From Burkholderia pseudomultivorans (GTDB lineage: Bacteria; Pseudomonadota; Gammaproteobacteria; Burkholderiales; Burkholderiaceae): a DNA stretch of 64,000 bases. Positions 42,760 through 51,834 of the stretch are shown here, one piece after another; position 1 is the first letter of the stretch, and each line of letters begins with the position of its first letter. The stretch lies in NCBI RefSeq assembly GCF_001718415.1, contig NZ_CP013378.1, positions 4,650,001 through 4,714,000 on the forward strand, given 5' to 3'. The position numbers and the translations under genes were made by a program. The notes below the pieces were generated by a model. The model ran no database searches, had not been told where the DNA came from, and was given only the letters and a program-made list of their open reading frames with translations.

Positions 42760-44001
42760 CTACTCGCCGATCTCGAGCGCCTGCGCGACAGCCTGGATCC
42801 GCGCGCGATGCACGGCATCCTTGATCTTCACCGCATCGCTGCCGACCCCGCGCGCGATCGCGCCCGCGTCGACGCTGCGCGCGGCCGCGAGCGCGACGCG
42901 CAGCCGCTCGGCCTGCGGATACGGCTGCGTCTCGAGCCCGAGCCGCCCGCGCGCGTCGGCCTCGCACGCCTGCAGCATTTCCGCGAAGCGCGCGGGCTTG
43001 CGCAGCGCGTCGGTGCGCTCGAAGAACCGCACCAGTGCGGCCGCGCCCATCTCCATCACGCGATGCAGGTTGCCGTGCTCGCGCGCGACGACGATCGCCA
43101 GGTCGCGGCACTCGTTCGGCACGCGCAGCCGCTCGCACAGCGGCTTCAGCAGGTCGACGCTGCGGCCTTCGTGGCCGACGTGGCGCGGCAGCACGTCGGC
43201 CGGCGTGGTCGCCTTGCCGAGATCGTGCGTGAGCGCTGCGAAGCGCACCGGCAGCGAATAGCCCTGCTTCGCCGCATAGTCGACGACCATCATCACGTGC
43301 ACGCCCGTGTCGACTTCCGGATGGTAGTCGGCGCGCTGCGGCACGCCCCACAGGCCGTCGACCTCGGGCAGGATGCGCGCGAGCGCGCCGCAGTCGCGCA
43401 GCACCGCGAACATCCGCGACGGCTTCGCCTCCATCAGCCCGCGCGCAAGCTCCTGCCACACGCGCTCCGGCACGAGCGCGTCGACCTCGCCCGCCTCGAC
43501 CATCCGGCGCATCAGCGCGAGCGTCTCGTCGGCGACCGTGAACTCCGCGAAGCGCGCGGCAAAGCGCGCGATCCGCAGGATCCGCACCGGATCCTCGACG
43601 AACGCGTCGCTCACGTGCCGGAACACGCGCGCATGCAGGTCGGCCTGCCCGCCGTACGGATCGATCACGGGGCCGACCAGCGCGCCGTCCGGGCTCAGCT
43701 CGCGGGCCATCGCGTTGATCGTCAGGTCGCGCCGCGCGAGATCCTCGTCGAGCGTCACGTCGGGCGCATAGTGAAACTGGAAGCCGTGATAGCCGGCCGC
43801 CGTCTTGCGTTCGGTGCGCGCGAGCGCGTACTCCTCATGCGTGTCCGGGTGCAGGAACACCGGGAAATCCTTGCCGACCGGCCGGAAGCCCTGCGCAATC
43901 ATCTGCTCGGGCGTCGCGCCGACCACCACGTAGTCGCGGTCCTGCACCGGCACGCCGAGCAATTCGTCGCGGATCGCGCCGCCTACTGCGTAAATGTTCA
44001 T
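42760..44001 (-). CDS. cca: Multifunctional CCA-adding enzyme
   Basis: The 413-aa enzyme adds CCA to tRNA 3' ends. The class II nucleotidyltransferase head has GGAIRDELLG and RRDLTINAMA, and the C-terminal HD domain (FAALTHDLGKATTP, near residue 240) supplies phosphatase/phosphodiesterase activity in the E. coli-type enzyme. Its length is the same as E. coli Cca. It overlaps the upstream glutathione S-transferase gene by four bases. The 163-base gap to the convergent XRE gene holds only a GC hairpin (42601-42618). Confidence 0.94.
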   Translation of the reverse strand: MNIYAVGGAIRDELLGVPVQDRDYVVVGATPEQMIAQGFRPVGKDFPVFLHPDTHEEYALARTERKTAAGYHGFQFHYAPDVTLDEDLARRDLTINAMARELSPDGALVGPVIDPYGGQADLHARVFRHVSDAFVEDPVRILRIARFAARFAEFTVADETLALMRRMVEAGEVDALVPERVWQELARGLMEAKPSRMFAVLRDCGALARILPEVDGLWGVPQRADYHPEVDTGVHVMMVVDYAAKQGYSLPVRFAALTHDLGKATTPADVLPRHVGHEGRSVDLLKPLCERLRVPNECRDLAIVVAREHGNLHRVMEMGAAALVRFFERTDALRKPARFAEMLQACEADARGRLGLETQPYPQAERLRVALAAARSVDAGAIARGVGSDAVKIKDAVHRARIQAVAQALEIGE

Positions 44002-44645
44002 CGTGTCGGCTCGTATTCGGCAATCACGTTGGTCTCGCGCCGCGCGGCGTCGATCCACTGCTGCACGGCCGACAGCGCGGTCACGCGCGCCGCATAGCCG
44101 GCCGCTTCCGGCGACAGCGCCGGCGCATACGTGTTGAAGCGCATCACGACGGGCGCATACATCGCGTCGACGATCCCGAATTCGCCGAACAGGAACGGAC
44201 CGCCCGACGCCTCGATGCACGCGCTCCACAGCGCGTCGATGCGCGCGACGTCGGCGAGCGCCTCGGGCGTCGCGCCGCGCCCCGGCATCGACGCGCGCAC
44301 GTTCATCCCCATCTCCGTGCGCAGCGCCGCGAAGCCCGCGTGCATCTCGGCCGCGATGCTGCGCGCCTGGGCGCGCGCCTGCGGGTCGGCCGGCCACATC
44401 GGCAGGTGCGGATAACGCTCGGCGAGCGTCTCGGCGATCGCGAGCGAATCCCAGATCGCCGCGCCGTGATCGTCGATCAGGCACGGCACCTTGCCGGACG
44501 GCGAGTATTCGCGGATGCGCGCGCTCGTGTCGTCGCGGCGCAGCTCGATCGCGATCTCGTCGAACGGGATCCCGAAATGCACGAGCAGCAGCCACGGCCG
44601 CATCGACCACGACGAGTAGTTCTTGTCTCCAATGACGAGTTTCAT
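43998..44645 (-). CDS. Glutathione S-transferase family protein
   Basis: This 215-aa cytoplasmic protein has the thioredoxin-like N domain with catalytic Ser in NYSSWSMRPW (residues 9-18), cis-proline in SGKVPCLI, and DSLAIAETLAERYP contacting glutathione. A helical C domain follows from about residue 85. The substrate is unknown; the NYSSWS start resembles zeta/beta-type enzymes involved in amino acid or xenobiotic metabolism. It is coupled to cca by an ATGA overlap. Confidence 0.9.
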   Translation of the reverse strand: MKLVIGDKNYSSWSMRPWLLLVHFGIPFDEIAIELRRDDTSARIREYSPSGKVPCLIDDHGAAIWDSLAIAETLAERYPHLPMWPADPQARAQARSIAAEMHAGFAALRTEMGMNVRASMPGRGATPEALADVARIDALWSACIEASGGPFLFGEFGIVDAMYAPVVMRFNTYAPALSPEAAGYAARVTALSAVQQWIDAARRETNVIAEYEPTR

Positions 44646-44696
44646 GACGGTCTTCCGAAAAACGCGGGGGAAATAAACGGCGCGCCGCGCCGGCGC

Positions 44697-45656
44697 CTAG
44701 CGGCGCGAGCGGAACCAGTCGAACCGGGACCGCTGCGCGGCGTCGCCGAGATACGCGGGCGCGATGCTTTCGAGACTCGCGGGCGAGATCCCGAGTTCCG
44801 GCGCGAGCGGCCCGGACATCACGTTCGGCACCGACATCGACGCGAGATTGTCGCGCGTGAGCACCGGCTCGCCGGGCAGGCATTCGAACACGCGCGCCTG
44901 CAGCCGCGCGAGCGCGTCGGGCAGCCGCACGATGCGTGCCTGCCGGCCGGCCAGCGTGCCGCAGTAGCGCACCAGCTGCTCGAGCGTGTAGACGGTCGGG
45001 CCGCCAAGCTCGTAGGTCTTGCCGTACGAAGCCGCGAGATCGAGCGTGTTGACGAACGCGCGCACCACGTCGCCGACGAACACCGGCTGGAAGCGTGCGT
45101 CGGGCATCGCGAGCGGCAGCACGGGCAGCGTGCGCTGCAGGCGCGCGAAGGTATTGAGAAACGCATCGCCGGGGCCGAACAGCACCGACGGACGGAAGAT
45201 CGTCAGCGCGAGCGAATCGGTCGCCGCGACCGCATGCAGCGCGGCCTCGCCGTCGCCTTTCGAGCGCTGGTACATGCTGGGGCCGTGCGAGTCCGCGCCG
45301 AGCGCGCTCATGTGCAGCACGCGCCGCACGCCGACCTCGATGCAGGCGCTCGCGAGCGCGGCCGGCAGCGCGACATGCGCACGCTCGAAACCGGGCCCGT
45401 ACGGCGTGCCGCGGCCGCCATGCAGCACGCCGACGAGATTGACGGCCGCGTGCGCGCCGGCGACGAAGCGCGCGAGCGTGCGCGCATCGAGCGCGTCGAG
45501 TTCGACGATCTCGACCGGCAGCATCGACAGGTGGCGCGCGTGCTCGCGGCGGCGCGTGCCGATCCGCACCTGCTTGCCGGCCTCGATCAGCGCATTGACG
45601 AGCCGGCTGCCGACGAAGCCGGTGCCGCCCAGCAGCGCGACGGTCTGGCGATCCAT
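44697..45656 (-). CDS. NAD(P)-binding epimerase-like protein (complex I NDUFA9 family)
   Basis: The 319-aa extended/atypical short-chain dehydrogenase has the Rossmann motif LLGGTGFVGSRLV (residues 8-20), MSALGADSHGPSMYQRSKGD with a Tyr-x3-Lys-like pair, and FRPSVLFGPGDAFLNTF. This matches the NDUFA9 group, whose bacterial members have no firm function. The start codon lies just inside the structured 45671-45800 region. It is in line with slt upstream but separated by 190 bases with hairpins. Confidence 0.85.
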   Translation of the reverse strand: MDRQTVALLGGTGFVGSRLVNALIEAGKQVRIGTRRREHARHLSMLPVEIVELDALDARTLARFVAGAHAAVNLVGVLHGGRGTPYGPGFERAHVALPAALASACIEVGVRRVLHMSALGADSHGPSMYQRSKGDGEAALHAVAATDSLALTIFRPSVLFGPGDAFLNTFARLQRTLPVLPLAMPDARFQPVFVGDVVRAFVNTLDLAASYGKTYELGGPTVYTLEQLVRYCGTLAGRQARIVRLPDALARLQARVFECLPGEPVLTRDNLASMSVPNVMSGPLAPELGISPASLESIAPAYLGDAAQRSRFDWFRSRR

Positions 45657-45670
45657 GGTTCAGGACTCCC

Positions 45671-45800
45671 GGGGCTGTTCACGCGAGGCACGGCGCTGCG
45701 CCTGCCGCCATTGACGCGCTTGCCGCGGCCCGCGAAAGCGCGCGTTGCCGGCTGGCCGGCAACGCATGTTCGCCGGTCCGTGACTGGCGTGAACAGTCCC
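45671..45800. repeat. Nested inverted repeats upstream of the NDUFA9-like gene
   Basis: Outer arms GGGGCTGTTCACGC (45671-45684) and GCGTGAACAGTCCC (45787-45800) pair at 13 of 14 positions. Inside them is a perfect 10-bp hairpin with a two-base centre, CGTTGCCGGC/GCCGGCAACG (45743-45764). The whole could fold as one branched leader structure or be a small mobile-repeat remnant. Confidence 0.6.
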
Positions 45801-45807
45801 TCAAAGC

Positions 45808-45834
45808 ACACTGCCGCGTCTCGCGCGGCAGTGT
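45808..45834 (-). terminator. Probable terminator of slt
   Basis: A perfect 11-bp stem (45808-45818 with 45824-45834, ACACTGCCGCG/CGCGGCAGTGT, loop TCTCG) lies 12 bases after the slt stop. On the minus strand it is followed by GCUUUG, a weak U-run. Confidence 0.6.
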
Positions 45835-45846
45835 GAAGGTTGTGGA

Positions 45847-47799
45847 TCAGGGCGAGATCATGCCTAGACGTTTCTTCAACGACTGCGGTTTGCCCTCGAA
45901 GAGCGCCGCGTAGTAGACGGTGTTCGACAGTACGTTCTTCACGTAGTCGCGCGTCTCGTTGAACGGAATCGTCTCCGCGAAGATCGCGCCTTCGACGGGC
46001 TGCGTCAACACCTGGCGCCACTGGCGCGGCCGGCCGGGGCCCGCGTTGTAGCCCGCGGTGGCCAGCACCGGCGAGCTGTCGAAGTTGTTGTAGATGTCCG
46101 CCAGATACCAGGTGCCCAGCTGGATGTTGGTATCGATGTCGTGCATCTGCGCGCGCGTGATGGTGCCCATGCCGAGCTTCTTCGCGACCATCTGGGCCGT
46201 CGCCGGCATCAGCTGCATCAGGCCGCCCGCACCCACCGACGAACGCGCGCTGATGATGAAGCGCGATTCCTGGCGGATCAGCCCGTAGGCCCATTCGGTG
46301 TCGAGGCCCGTCGACTGCGCGTAACGCTCGACGATATTGCGGTACGGCGCCGGATAGCGCAGCGTGAAGTCGTGCTCGGCCTTGGTGCGGTCGGCCGTGT
46401 TGACGGTGCGGTCGAGCAGGTCGATGCGCTTGCCGTATTCGGCGGCCGCGAGCAGCTGGCGATCGGTCATCCCGCGCAGCGGCCAGTTCCATTCGCGGTT
46501 GCCTTCGAGGCGCAGGTTCAGCGCGTAGAAGCGCTGCGCGAGCGCGAAGCCCGGGATCTTGCTCATCGCGTCGACCTCGGCGTCGCTCACCTTCGTGCGC
46601 GGCGGGATCGTCGTGCGCTGGCCGAGCTCTTCACCGGCGAGCTGCCCGTAGAAGTTGAACTGGCCCGCGACCTGCTCGAATTCCTGGTTCGCCTGCAGCG
46701 TGTCGCCGCTCTGCTTGAGCGCGCGCGCATGCCAGTAGATCCAGGCCGGATCGTCGCGCAGCGACGGCGGCATCTGCTCGATCGACCAGCGCACCATCGG
46801 CCAGTTGCCGGCGAGCAGTGCCGCGCGCGTGCGCCATTCGTAGCCCGGGTTCGACAGCGGCGCATTCGCGGATTTCGCGTACCAGACCGACGCCAGCGGC
46901 GAGCGCCTGATCGCGCCCTGGTAGCCGATCGCGCCCCACGCGATCGCCTGCTCCTGCTTCGTCAGCGAGCCGGCGATCGACGTGAGCATCCCTGCTGCTG
47001 CGTCGGGATCGTTGCGCGCCATGCGGCTGATTGCGATCAGCGCGAGCTGGTGCGACACAGGGTCGGGGCCGATGCCGCGCGCGAGATACAGCGGCGGCGC
47101 GCTCGTCGCCTGGTCGAACGCGACCGGGCGCGGACCGAGCGCGTCGACGATCTTGCCGCCGAGCGTCGTGTAGTTCTGTTCGTACGCGAGACGCGCCTGC
47201 TGCCACACGTCGTCGCTCGTGAACTGCTGGTTGACCGTCAGCGCGGTGATCAGGTCGACGCACGCGTCGCCGTAGTTCTTCGGCTCGACGAGCAGCGCAC
47301 GCGCCGCATCGGCGACGTTCTCGCCGCGCGCCGCGCGCGATTCGAGCGCGTAGCACTTGACCTGCGTGTCGTCGTCGAGCACGAAGCGCTTGTATTGATC
47401 GTCGAAGCTGCGCCAGTCGTGGCGCGCGCCCAGCACGAGCAGATAGTCGTTGCGCATGCGGTCGGCGATTGCCTGGCCGTCGTAGCGCTGCAGGAACGAC
47501 TGCACGGGCGCGTCCGGCGCGTCCACGCGCGCGCGCCCCGTCGAATCGAACAACTGCGGCTTGATCTGGAAATACTCGACGTAGGACGGCACCGGATAGT
47601 TCGGAATCATCGCGGCGAGCTGTGCGGCCTTCGCGGCGTCGTTGCGGCGCGCGGCTTCGCGAAGCTGCACGAAGATCTGGTCATCCCCGGGGAGCGTGTC
47701 GTCGTTCGGTGCGGCGCACGCGGCCGTGCCCGCGACGAGCGTGGCGGCCGACAGTGCCAGCGCGACCGCGCGATATACTCGGAAAAGGCTGTTCGACAT
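45847..47799 (-). CDS. slt: Soluble lytic murein transglycosylase (Slt70-like)
   Basis: This 650-aa periplasmic enzyme cleaves glycan strands of peptidoglycan to 1,6-anhydro products. A signal peptide covers about 1-33. A superhelical alpha-rich U domain (about 40-470) precedes the lysozyme-like catalytic domain: Glu511 in IRQESRFIISARSSVGAGG, LMQLMPATAQMVA and GYNAGPGRPRQW. The ATG at 47799 is only nine bases from the divergent cyclo-ligase start, so its promoter must lie inside that gene. Confidence 0.92.
   Translation of the reverse strand: MSNSLFRVYRAVALALSAATLVAGTAACAAPNDDTLPGDDQIFVQLREAARRNDAAKAAQLAAMIPNYPVPSYVEYFQIKPQLFDSTGRARVDAPDAPVQSFLQRYDGQAIADRMRNDYLLVLGARHDWRSFDDQYKRFVLDDDTQVKCYALESRAARGENVADAARALLVEPKNYGDACVDLITALTVNQQFTSDDVWQQARLAYEQNYTTLGGKIVDALGPRPVAFDQATSAPPLYLARGIGPDPVSHQLALIAISRMARNDPDAAAGMLTSIAGSLTKQEQAIAWGAIGYQGAIRRSPLASVWYAKSANAPLSNPGYEWRTRAALLAGNWPMVRWSIEQMPPSLRDDPAWIYWHARALKQSGDTLQANQEFEQVAGQFNFYGQLAGEELGQRTTIPPRTKVSDAEVDAMSKIPGFALAQRFYALNLRLEGNREWNWPLRGMTDRQLLAAAEYGKRIDLLDRTVNTADRTKAEHDFTLRYPAPYRNIVERYAQSTGLDTEWAYGLIRQESRFIISARSSVGAGGLMQLMPATAQMVAKKLGMGTITRAQMHDIDTNIQLGTWYLADIYNNFDSSPVLATAGYNAGPGRPRQWRQVLTQPVEGAIFAETIPFNETRDYVKNVLSNTVYYAALFEGKPQSLKKRLGMISP
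47774..47779 (+). promoter_or_regulatory. Candidate -10 of the cyclo-ligase gene inside slt
   Basis: TATACT on the plus strand 29 bases before the cyclo-ligase ATG, within the signal-peptide codons of slt. The -35 (ACAGTG, 17 bases upstream) is weak. Confidence 0.4.
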
Positions 47800-47807
47800 C
47801 GTTTTGA

Positions 47808-48416
47808 ATGGAGCACGAATTGAGCGAAAGCATAGCACGCAACCCTGTGCCGAACCCGAAGGTTGCGCTGCGCAAAACGCTGTCCGGCGCGCGTCGCGAC
47901 GCTGCGTCGCAACCCGCCGCGAACGCCGCGCTCGACGCCCGGCTGCGCGCGCTGCTCGAGCGGCTCGCGCCGCGCACGGTCGGCTTCTACTGGCCGCTGC
48001 CGGGCGAATTCGACGCGCGCGACGCGGTGCTCGCGTGGCGCGCGGCCGACGCCGGCCGGTGCGCGGCGCTGCCCGTGATCGGCGAGCGTCATACGCCGCT
48101 CGCGTTCCATGCGTGGGATGCCGATACGCCGATGCGCGAAGGCCATCACCGGATTCCGGAGCCCGCGTCGGGAATCGTCGTCGTGCCCGATCTATTGCTG
48201 ATTCCGTGCGTGGGATTCGATGCGCAGCGCTACCGGCTCGGCTACGGCGGCGGCTATTACGACCGCACGCTCGCCGCGTGGCCCGGCGACGCGCTGCCGG
48301 TGACGGTCGGCATCGCGTACGAAGCGTGCCGCGTCGATGCGCTGCCGGCCGAAGCGCACGATCTCGCGATGCGCTGGGTCGTCACGGACGGCGCGCTCTA
48401 TCCGTCCATCGAATGA
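47808..48416 (+). CDS. 5-formyltetrahydrofolate cyclo-ligase
   Basis: The 202-aa cytoplasmic enzyme (YgfA/FthC/MTHFS family) turns 5-formyl-THF into 5,10-methenyl-THF using ATP. The substrate-binding C-terminal signature RLGYGGGYYDRTLA and the earlier VVPDLLLIPCVGFD are clear; ALRKTLSGARR near residue 20 is the N-terminal basic motif. Start is ATG 47808, but a TTG at 47820 has GGAG at the right distance and may be the true start. It is divergent from slt with only eight bases between start codons. Confidence 0.9.
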   Translation: MEHELSESIARNPVPNPKVALRKTLSGARRDAASQPAANAALDARLRALLERLAPRTVGFYWPLPGEFDARDAVLAWRAADAGRCAALPVIGERHTPLAFHAWDADTPMREGHHRIPEPASGIVVVPDLLLIPCVGFDAQRYRLGYGGGYYDRTLAAWPGDALPVTVGIAYEACRVDALPAEAHDLAMRWVVTDGALYPSIE

Positions 48417-48475
48417 AGCGGCGCGGCGTGCCGCGACCGTCGTGCATCGACCGGCCTCGGCACGCGCGCAATCGT

Positions 48476-48988
48476 TTACAGCGAAGCCGCCGCGCGTGCG
48501 GCCGTGTCGTAGAGTCCCGACGCATGGCGCAGCAGCTGCGCCGCGTCGCCGATCTGCTCGTTGGTGAGCCCGCTGTCCTTCAGCGTCTCGATCAGGCAGT
48601 GCTCGCGCACCTCGCGATATTTCAGGCAGAGGTCGCGCCCCGCCTCGGTCGCGAAGAAGAACACTTCCTTGCCGCTCTTTTCGCTTTTCACATAGCCGCG
48701 GGCAATCAGTTTTTTCAGCGCATAGGTCGCGACGTGCGTATCCTCGATATTGAGCACGAAGCAGATGTCGGCGAGCTTCTTCTTGCGTTCGCGATGGCTG
48801 ACGTGATGCAGCAGCGACACCTCGACCGCCGTCATGTCCTTCGCGCCCGCCGCCGACATGCAGCGCACCATCCAGCGGTTGAACGCATTGCCGGCCATGA
48901 TGAGCCCGTATTCGAGCTCCGACAGCTCCGCGCTCGAATCGGAAACGAGGTGTTCGGACGACACGATCCTGGTCGGATGACGCTTCAT
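48476..48988 (-). CDS. Winged-helix (MarR-like) transcriptional regulator
   Basis: The 170-aa protein has a winged helix at about residues 55-120: VEVSLLHHVSHRERKKKLAD, then CFVLNIEDTHVATYALKKLI as the recognition helix and wing around KSEKSGKEVFFFATEAG. It has no sensor domain beyond flanking dimerisation helices. The ATG at 48988 is the first that gives a normal basic N terminus (MKRHPTR). It is divergent from the 5-oxoprolinase operon with an 18-bp inverted repeat between them, suggesting local control. Confidence 0.87.
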   Translation of the reverse strand: MKRHPTRIVSSEHLVSDSSAELSELEYGLIMAGNAFNRWMVRCMSAAGAKDMTAVEVSLLHHVSHRERKKKLADICFVLNIEDTHVATYALKKLIARGYVKSEKSGKEVFFFATEAGRDLCLKYREVREHCLIETLKDSGLTNEQIGDAAQLLRHASGLYDTAARAAASL

Positions 48989-49095
48989 GGACAGGCGGCG
49001 CAAGCGGGATGTCAGGGTGTGCCGAGTGTACGCCACAGCAGCGGCGCGCGAGCTAGGCAAAAACGCTTATTGGGAAGTTATCGATATTTTGTTGA

Positions 49096-49113
49096 CAATG
49101 TACGCTAACATTG
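49096..49113. promoter_or_regulatory. Operator-like inverted repeat before the pxp operon
   Basis: CAATGT, six bases, ACATTG, arms perfect. A TTGACA hexamer (49093-49098) overlaps the left arm. The site lies about 25 bases before the pxpB ATG and about 110 bases from the regulator gene. Confidence 0.5.
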
Positions 49114-49135
49114 CCGTCCGAACCGTGCCAGTCCG

Positions 49136-49792
49136 ATGACGCAACCCCGCATCTATCCGCTCGGCGACACCGCCCTCGTGTGCGAAGTGCCGCCGCCCGC
49201 CACGCTCGACTGCCAGCGCCGCGTCTGGGCCGTCGCCGAGGCCGCGCGCGCGTGGCCCGACGTCGTCGACGTCGTGCCGGGCATGAACAATCTGACGATC
49301 GTGTTCGATGCGCTCGCCACCACCGCCGAGTCGCTGACGCCGCTGCTGCACGACGCGTGGCAGACGGCCGACGTCGAGCACGCGGACGGCCGCGACGTCG
49401 AGATTCCGGTCGTATACGGCGGGGCGAACGGCCCGGACCTGGCCGCCGTCGCCGCGCACACGGGGCTGTCGGCCGACGAGGTCGTCGCGCGGCATGCGGC
49501 CGGCGAATACGTGGTGTTCTTCGTCGGCTTCCAGCCGGGCTTCGCGTATCTCGGCGGGCTCGACGCGTCGCTGCATACGCCGCGCCGCGCGGCGCCGCGC
49601 CTCGAAGTGCCGGCCGGCTCGGTCGGCATCGGCGGCGCGCAGACGGGCCTCTATCCGACCACCTCGCCCGGCGGCTGGCAGCTGATCGGCCGCACGTCGC
49701 AGGTGCTGTTCGACCCGACGCGGCAGCCGCCGACGCTGCTGCTGCCCGGCGACCGGGTGCGCTTCACCATTGCGGGAGTCGACGCGACATGA
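49136..49792 (+). CDS. pxpB: 5-oxoprolinase subunit PxpB (KipI/carboxyltransferase C family)
   Basis: The 218-aa subunit works with PxpC and PxpA in ATP-dependent opening of 5-oxoproline (pyroglutamate) to glutamate. Family motifs are GDTALVCEVP near the N terminus, DVVPGMNNLTIVFD, and FFVGFQPGFAYLGGLDASLH followed by TPRRAAPRLEVPAGSVGIGG and YPTTSPGGWQLIGRT. The stop overlaps the pxpC start (ATGA). No strong ribosome site precedes the ATG. Confidence 0.93.
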   Translation: MTQPRIYPLGDTALVCEVPPPATLDCQRRVWAVAEAARAWPDVVDVVPGMNNLTIVFDALATTAESLTPLLHDAWQTADVEHADGRDVEIPVVYGGANGPDLAAVAAHTGLSADEVVARHAAGEYVVFFVGFQPGFAYLGGLDASLHTPRRAAPRLEVPAGSVGIGGAQTGLYPTTSPGGWQLIGRTSQVLFDPTRQPPTLLLPGDRVRFTIAGVDAT

Positions 49793-50856
49793 GCCAGAGC
49801 AAAGCGCCGGGCACCATCGAGGTGGTGCGGGCCGGCCCGCTGTCGACGGTGCAGGATCTCGGGCGCCGCGGCGCGCGCCATCTCGGCGTCGCGCAGGGCG
49901 GCGCGCTCGACGGCCTCGCGCTCGAGGTCGGCAACCGGCTCGTCGGCAACCGCCCGGACGCGGCGGCCGTCGAGATCACGTTCGGCCCCGCCACGTTCCG
50001 CTTCACGCGCGCGACGCGCATCGCGATCACCGGCACCGAGTTCGGCGCGACGCTCGACGGCAAGCCCGTCTATTCGTGGTGGAGCCTGCCGGTCGATGCC
50101 GGCCAGACGCTCGTGCTGCCGGCCGCGAAGCGCGGCATGCGCGGCTATCTGTGCATCGCGGGCGGCATCGACGTGCTGCCGATGCTCGGCTCGCGCAGCA
50201 CCGATCTCGCGTCGCGCTTCGGCGGCCTCGGCGGCCGCGCGCTGCGCGACGGCGATCGTCTTCCGGTCGGTGTGCCGCCGGCCGGCATCGGGTGCCTCGC
50301 GCCCGACGCACCCGAGTTCGGCGTGAAGGCGCCGGCGTGGTGCGCCTTCGTGCGCGTCGACGAACCGCCGCGCCGCCACCGTCCCGCGCATGCGCCGTGG
50401 GCGATGCCCGTGCGCGTGCTGCCGGGCCCCGACTACGCGTCGTTCTCGGCCGATTCGCAGCAGGCGTTCTGGGATGAGGAATGGCTCGTCACCGCGAACA
50501 GCAACCGGATGGGCTATCGTCTCGCGGGCGTCGAGCTCGTGCGCGAGCGGCCGGCCGAGCTGCTGTCGCACGCGGTGCTGCCCGGCACGATCCAGGTGCC
50601 GCCGAACGGCCAGCCGATCGTGCTGATGCATGACGCGCAGACGACCGGCGGTTATCCGAAGATCGGCTCGGTGATCCGCGCGGATCTGTGGAAGCTCGCC
50701 CAGGCGCGGCTCAACCTGCCGATCCGCTTCGTGCGCACGACGCCCGACGCCGCGCGCGCCGCGCTCGCCGCGGAACGCGCCTATCTGCGGCAGATCGACG
50801 TCGCGATCGACATGCGCGAGGAGGCGCGTCGCCGCACGCAATCGCAAGCGGCGTGA
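49789..50856 (+). CDS. pxpC: 5-oxoprolinase subunit PxpC (KipA/biotin-dependent carboxyltransferase-like)
   Basis: The 355-aa subunit pairs with PxpB. It opens with [20 protein letters not shown] and has [33 protein letters not shown] and [20 protein letters not shown], all conserved in PxpC/KipA. The start is the ATGA overlapping pxpB. pxpA follows after 68 bases, giving the order B-C-A. Confidence 0.93.
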   Translation: MSQSKAPGTIEVVRAGPLSTVQDLGRRGARHLGVAQGGALDGLALEVGNRLVGNRPDAAAVEITFGPATFRFTRATRIAITGTEFGATLDGKPVYSWWSLPVDAGQTLVLPAAKRGMRGYLCIAGGIDVLPMLGSRSTDLASRFGGLGGRALRDGDRLPVGVPPAGIGCLAPDAPEFGVKAPAWCAFVRVDEPPRRHRPAHAPWAMPVRVLPGPDYASFSADSQQAFWDEEWLVTANSNRMGYRLAGVELVRERPAELLSHAVLPGTIQVPPNGQPIVLMHDAQTTGGYPKIGSVIRADLWKLAQARLNLPIRFVRTTPDAARAALAAERAYLRQIDVAIDMREEARRRTQSQAA

Positions 50857-50924
50857 CAATGGACTGTGCAGGACCTGCGCCGCATCCAGGCGGCGCGCCA
50901 CGCAATCAGTGGATGAGGAACACC

Positions 50925-51689
50925 ATGGAAATCGATCTGAACGCCGATCTCGGCGAAGGATGCGGATCGGACGAGGCGCTGCTCGACCTCGTCACGTCGG
51001 CGAACATCGCATGCGGATGGCATGCAGGCGGCGCCAACGCAATGCGCGACTGCGTACGCTGGGCCGTGCAGAAAGGCGTGTCGATCGGCGCGCACCCGAG
51101 CTTCCACGATCCGGAGAATTTCGGCCGCAAGGAAATGCAGCTGCCGGCCGGCGACATCTACGCGGGCGTGCTGTACCAGCTCGGCGCGCTGTCGGCGATC
51201 GCGCAGGCCGAGGGCGGCCGCATCGCGCACGTGAAGCCGCACGGCGCGCTGTACAACCAGGCCGCGCGCGACCCGATGATCGCCGACGCGGTCGTGTCGG
51301 CGATCCACGATTTCGATCCGTCGCTCGCGGTGTTCGGGCTCGCGAACAGCGTGTTCGTCGCGGCCGCGCGCAACGCGGGGCTCGCCGCGGTGGAGGAAGT
51401 GTTCGCCGATCGCGGCTATCGCGCGGACGGCTCGCTCGTGCCGCGCAGCCAGCCCGGCGCGCTGATCGACGACGAGGACGCGGTGCTCGCGCGCACGCTC
51501 GACATGGTGCGCGACCGGCAGGTGCGCGCGGTGAGCGGCGAATGGGTGCCGCTCAATGCGCAGACGGTTTGCCTGCACGGCGACGGACCGCATGCGCTCG
51601 CGTTCGCGCGAAGGATTCGGGAGGCGCTGGAAAAGGCGGGGGTGGAGGTGGCGGCGCCGGGGGCGTTGCAGACCGACGAAGGCGTGTAA
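50925..51689 (+). CDS. pxpA: 5-oxoprolinase subunit PxpA (LamB/YcsF family)
   Basis: The 254-aa subunit carries the LamB/YcsF signature [20 protein letters not shown] at the N terminus, [11 protein letters not shown] and [14 protein letters not shown]. It completes the prokaryotic 5-oxoprolinase. GAGGA precedes the ATG at 50925. A bidirectional hairpin terminator follows 35 bases after the stop. Confidence 0.94.
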   Translation: MEIDLNADLGEGCGSDEALLDLVTSANIACGWHAGGANAMRDCVRWAVQKGVSIGAHPSFHDPENFGRKEMQLPAGDIYAGVLYQLGALSAIAQAEGGRIAHVKPHGALYNQAARDPMIADAVVSAIHDFDPSLAVFGLANSVFVAAARNAGLAAVEEVFADRGYRADGSLVPRSQPGALIDDEDAVLARTLDMVRDRQVRAVSGEWVPLNAQTVCLHGDGPHALAFARRIREALEKAGVEVAAPGALQTDEGV

Positions 51690-51723
51690 ATCGCGCGCAT
51701 CGCGAATCGGCCGCACAAAAGAA

Positions 51724-51746
51724 AAAAGCGCCCTCGTAGCGCTTTT
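51724..51746 (+). terminator. Terminator of the pxp operon
   Basis: A perfect stem AAAAGCGC (51724-51731) / GCGCTTTT (51739-51746), loop CCTCGTA, so the U-run forms part of the stem base. It could work in both directions. Confidence 0.7.
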
Positions 51747-51834
51747 CCGTTGACGCAATCGCTGCGGACTTCGCCGTCTGTCGATTCGTCCCCCGAAACC
51801 GTCTGTCGACGGTGACCGGAAAAATATCCGGATT

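Noticed and set aside
49111..50856. Fusion of pxpB-overlapping sequence to PxpC
   Set aside because: The open frame before 49789 is the shifted frame of pxpB. The ATGA overlap and conserved N terminus fix the PxpC start.
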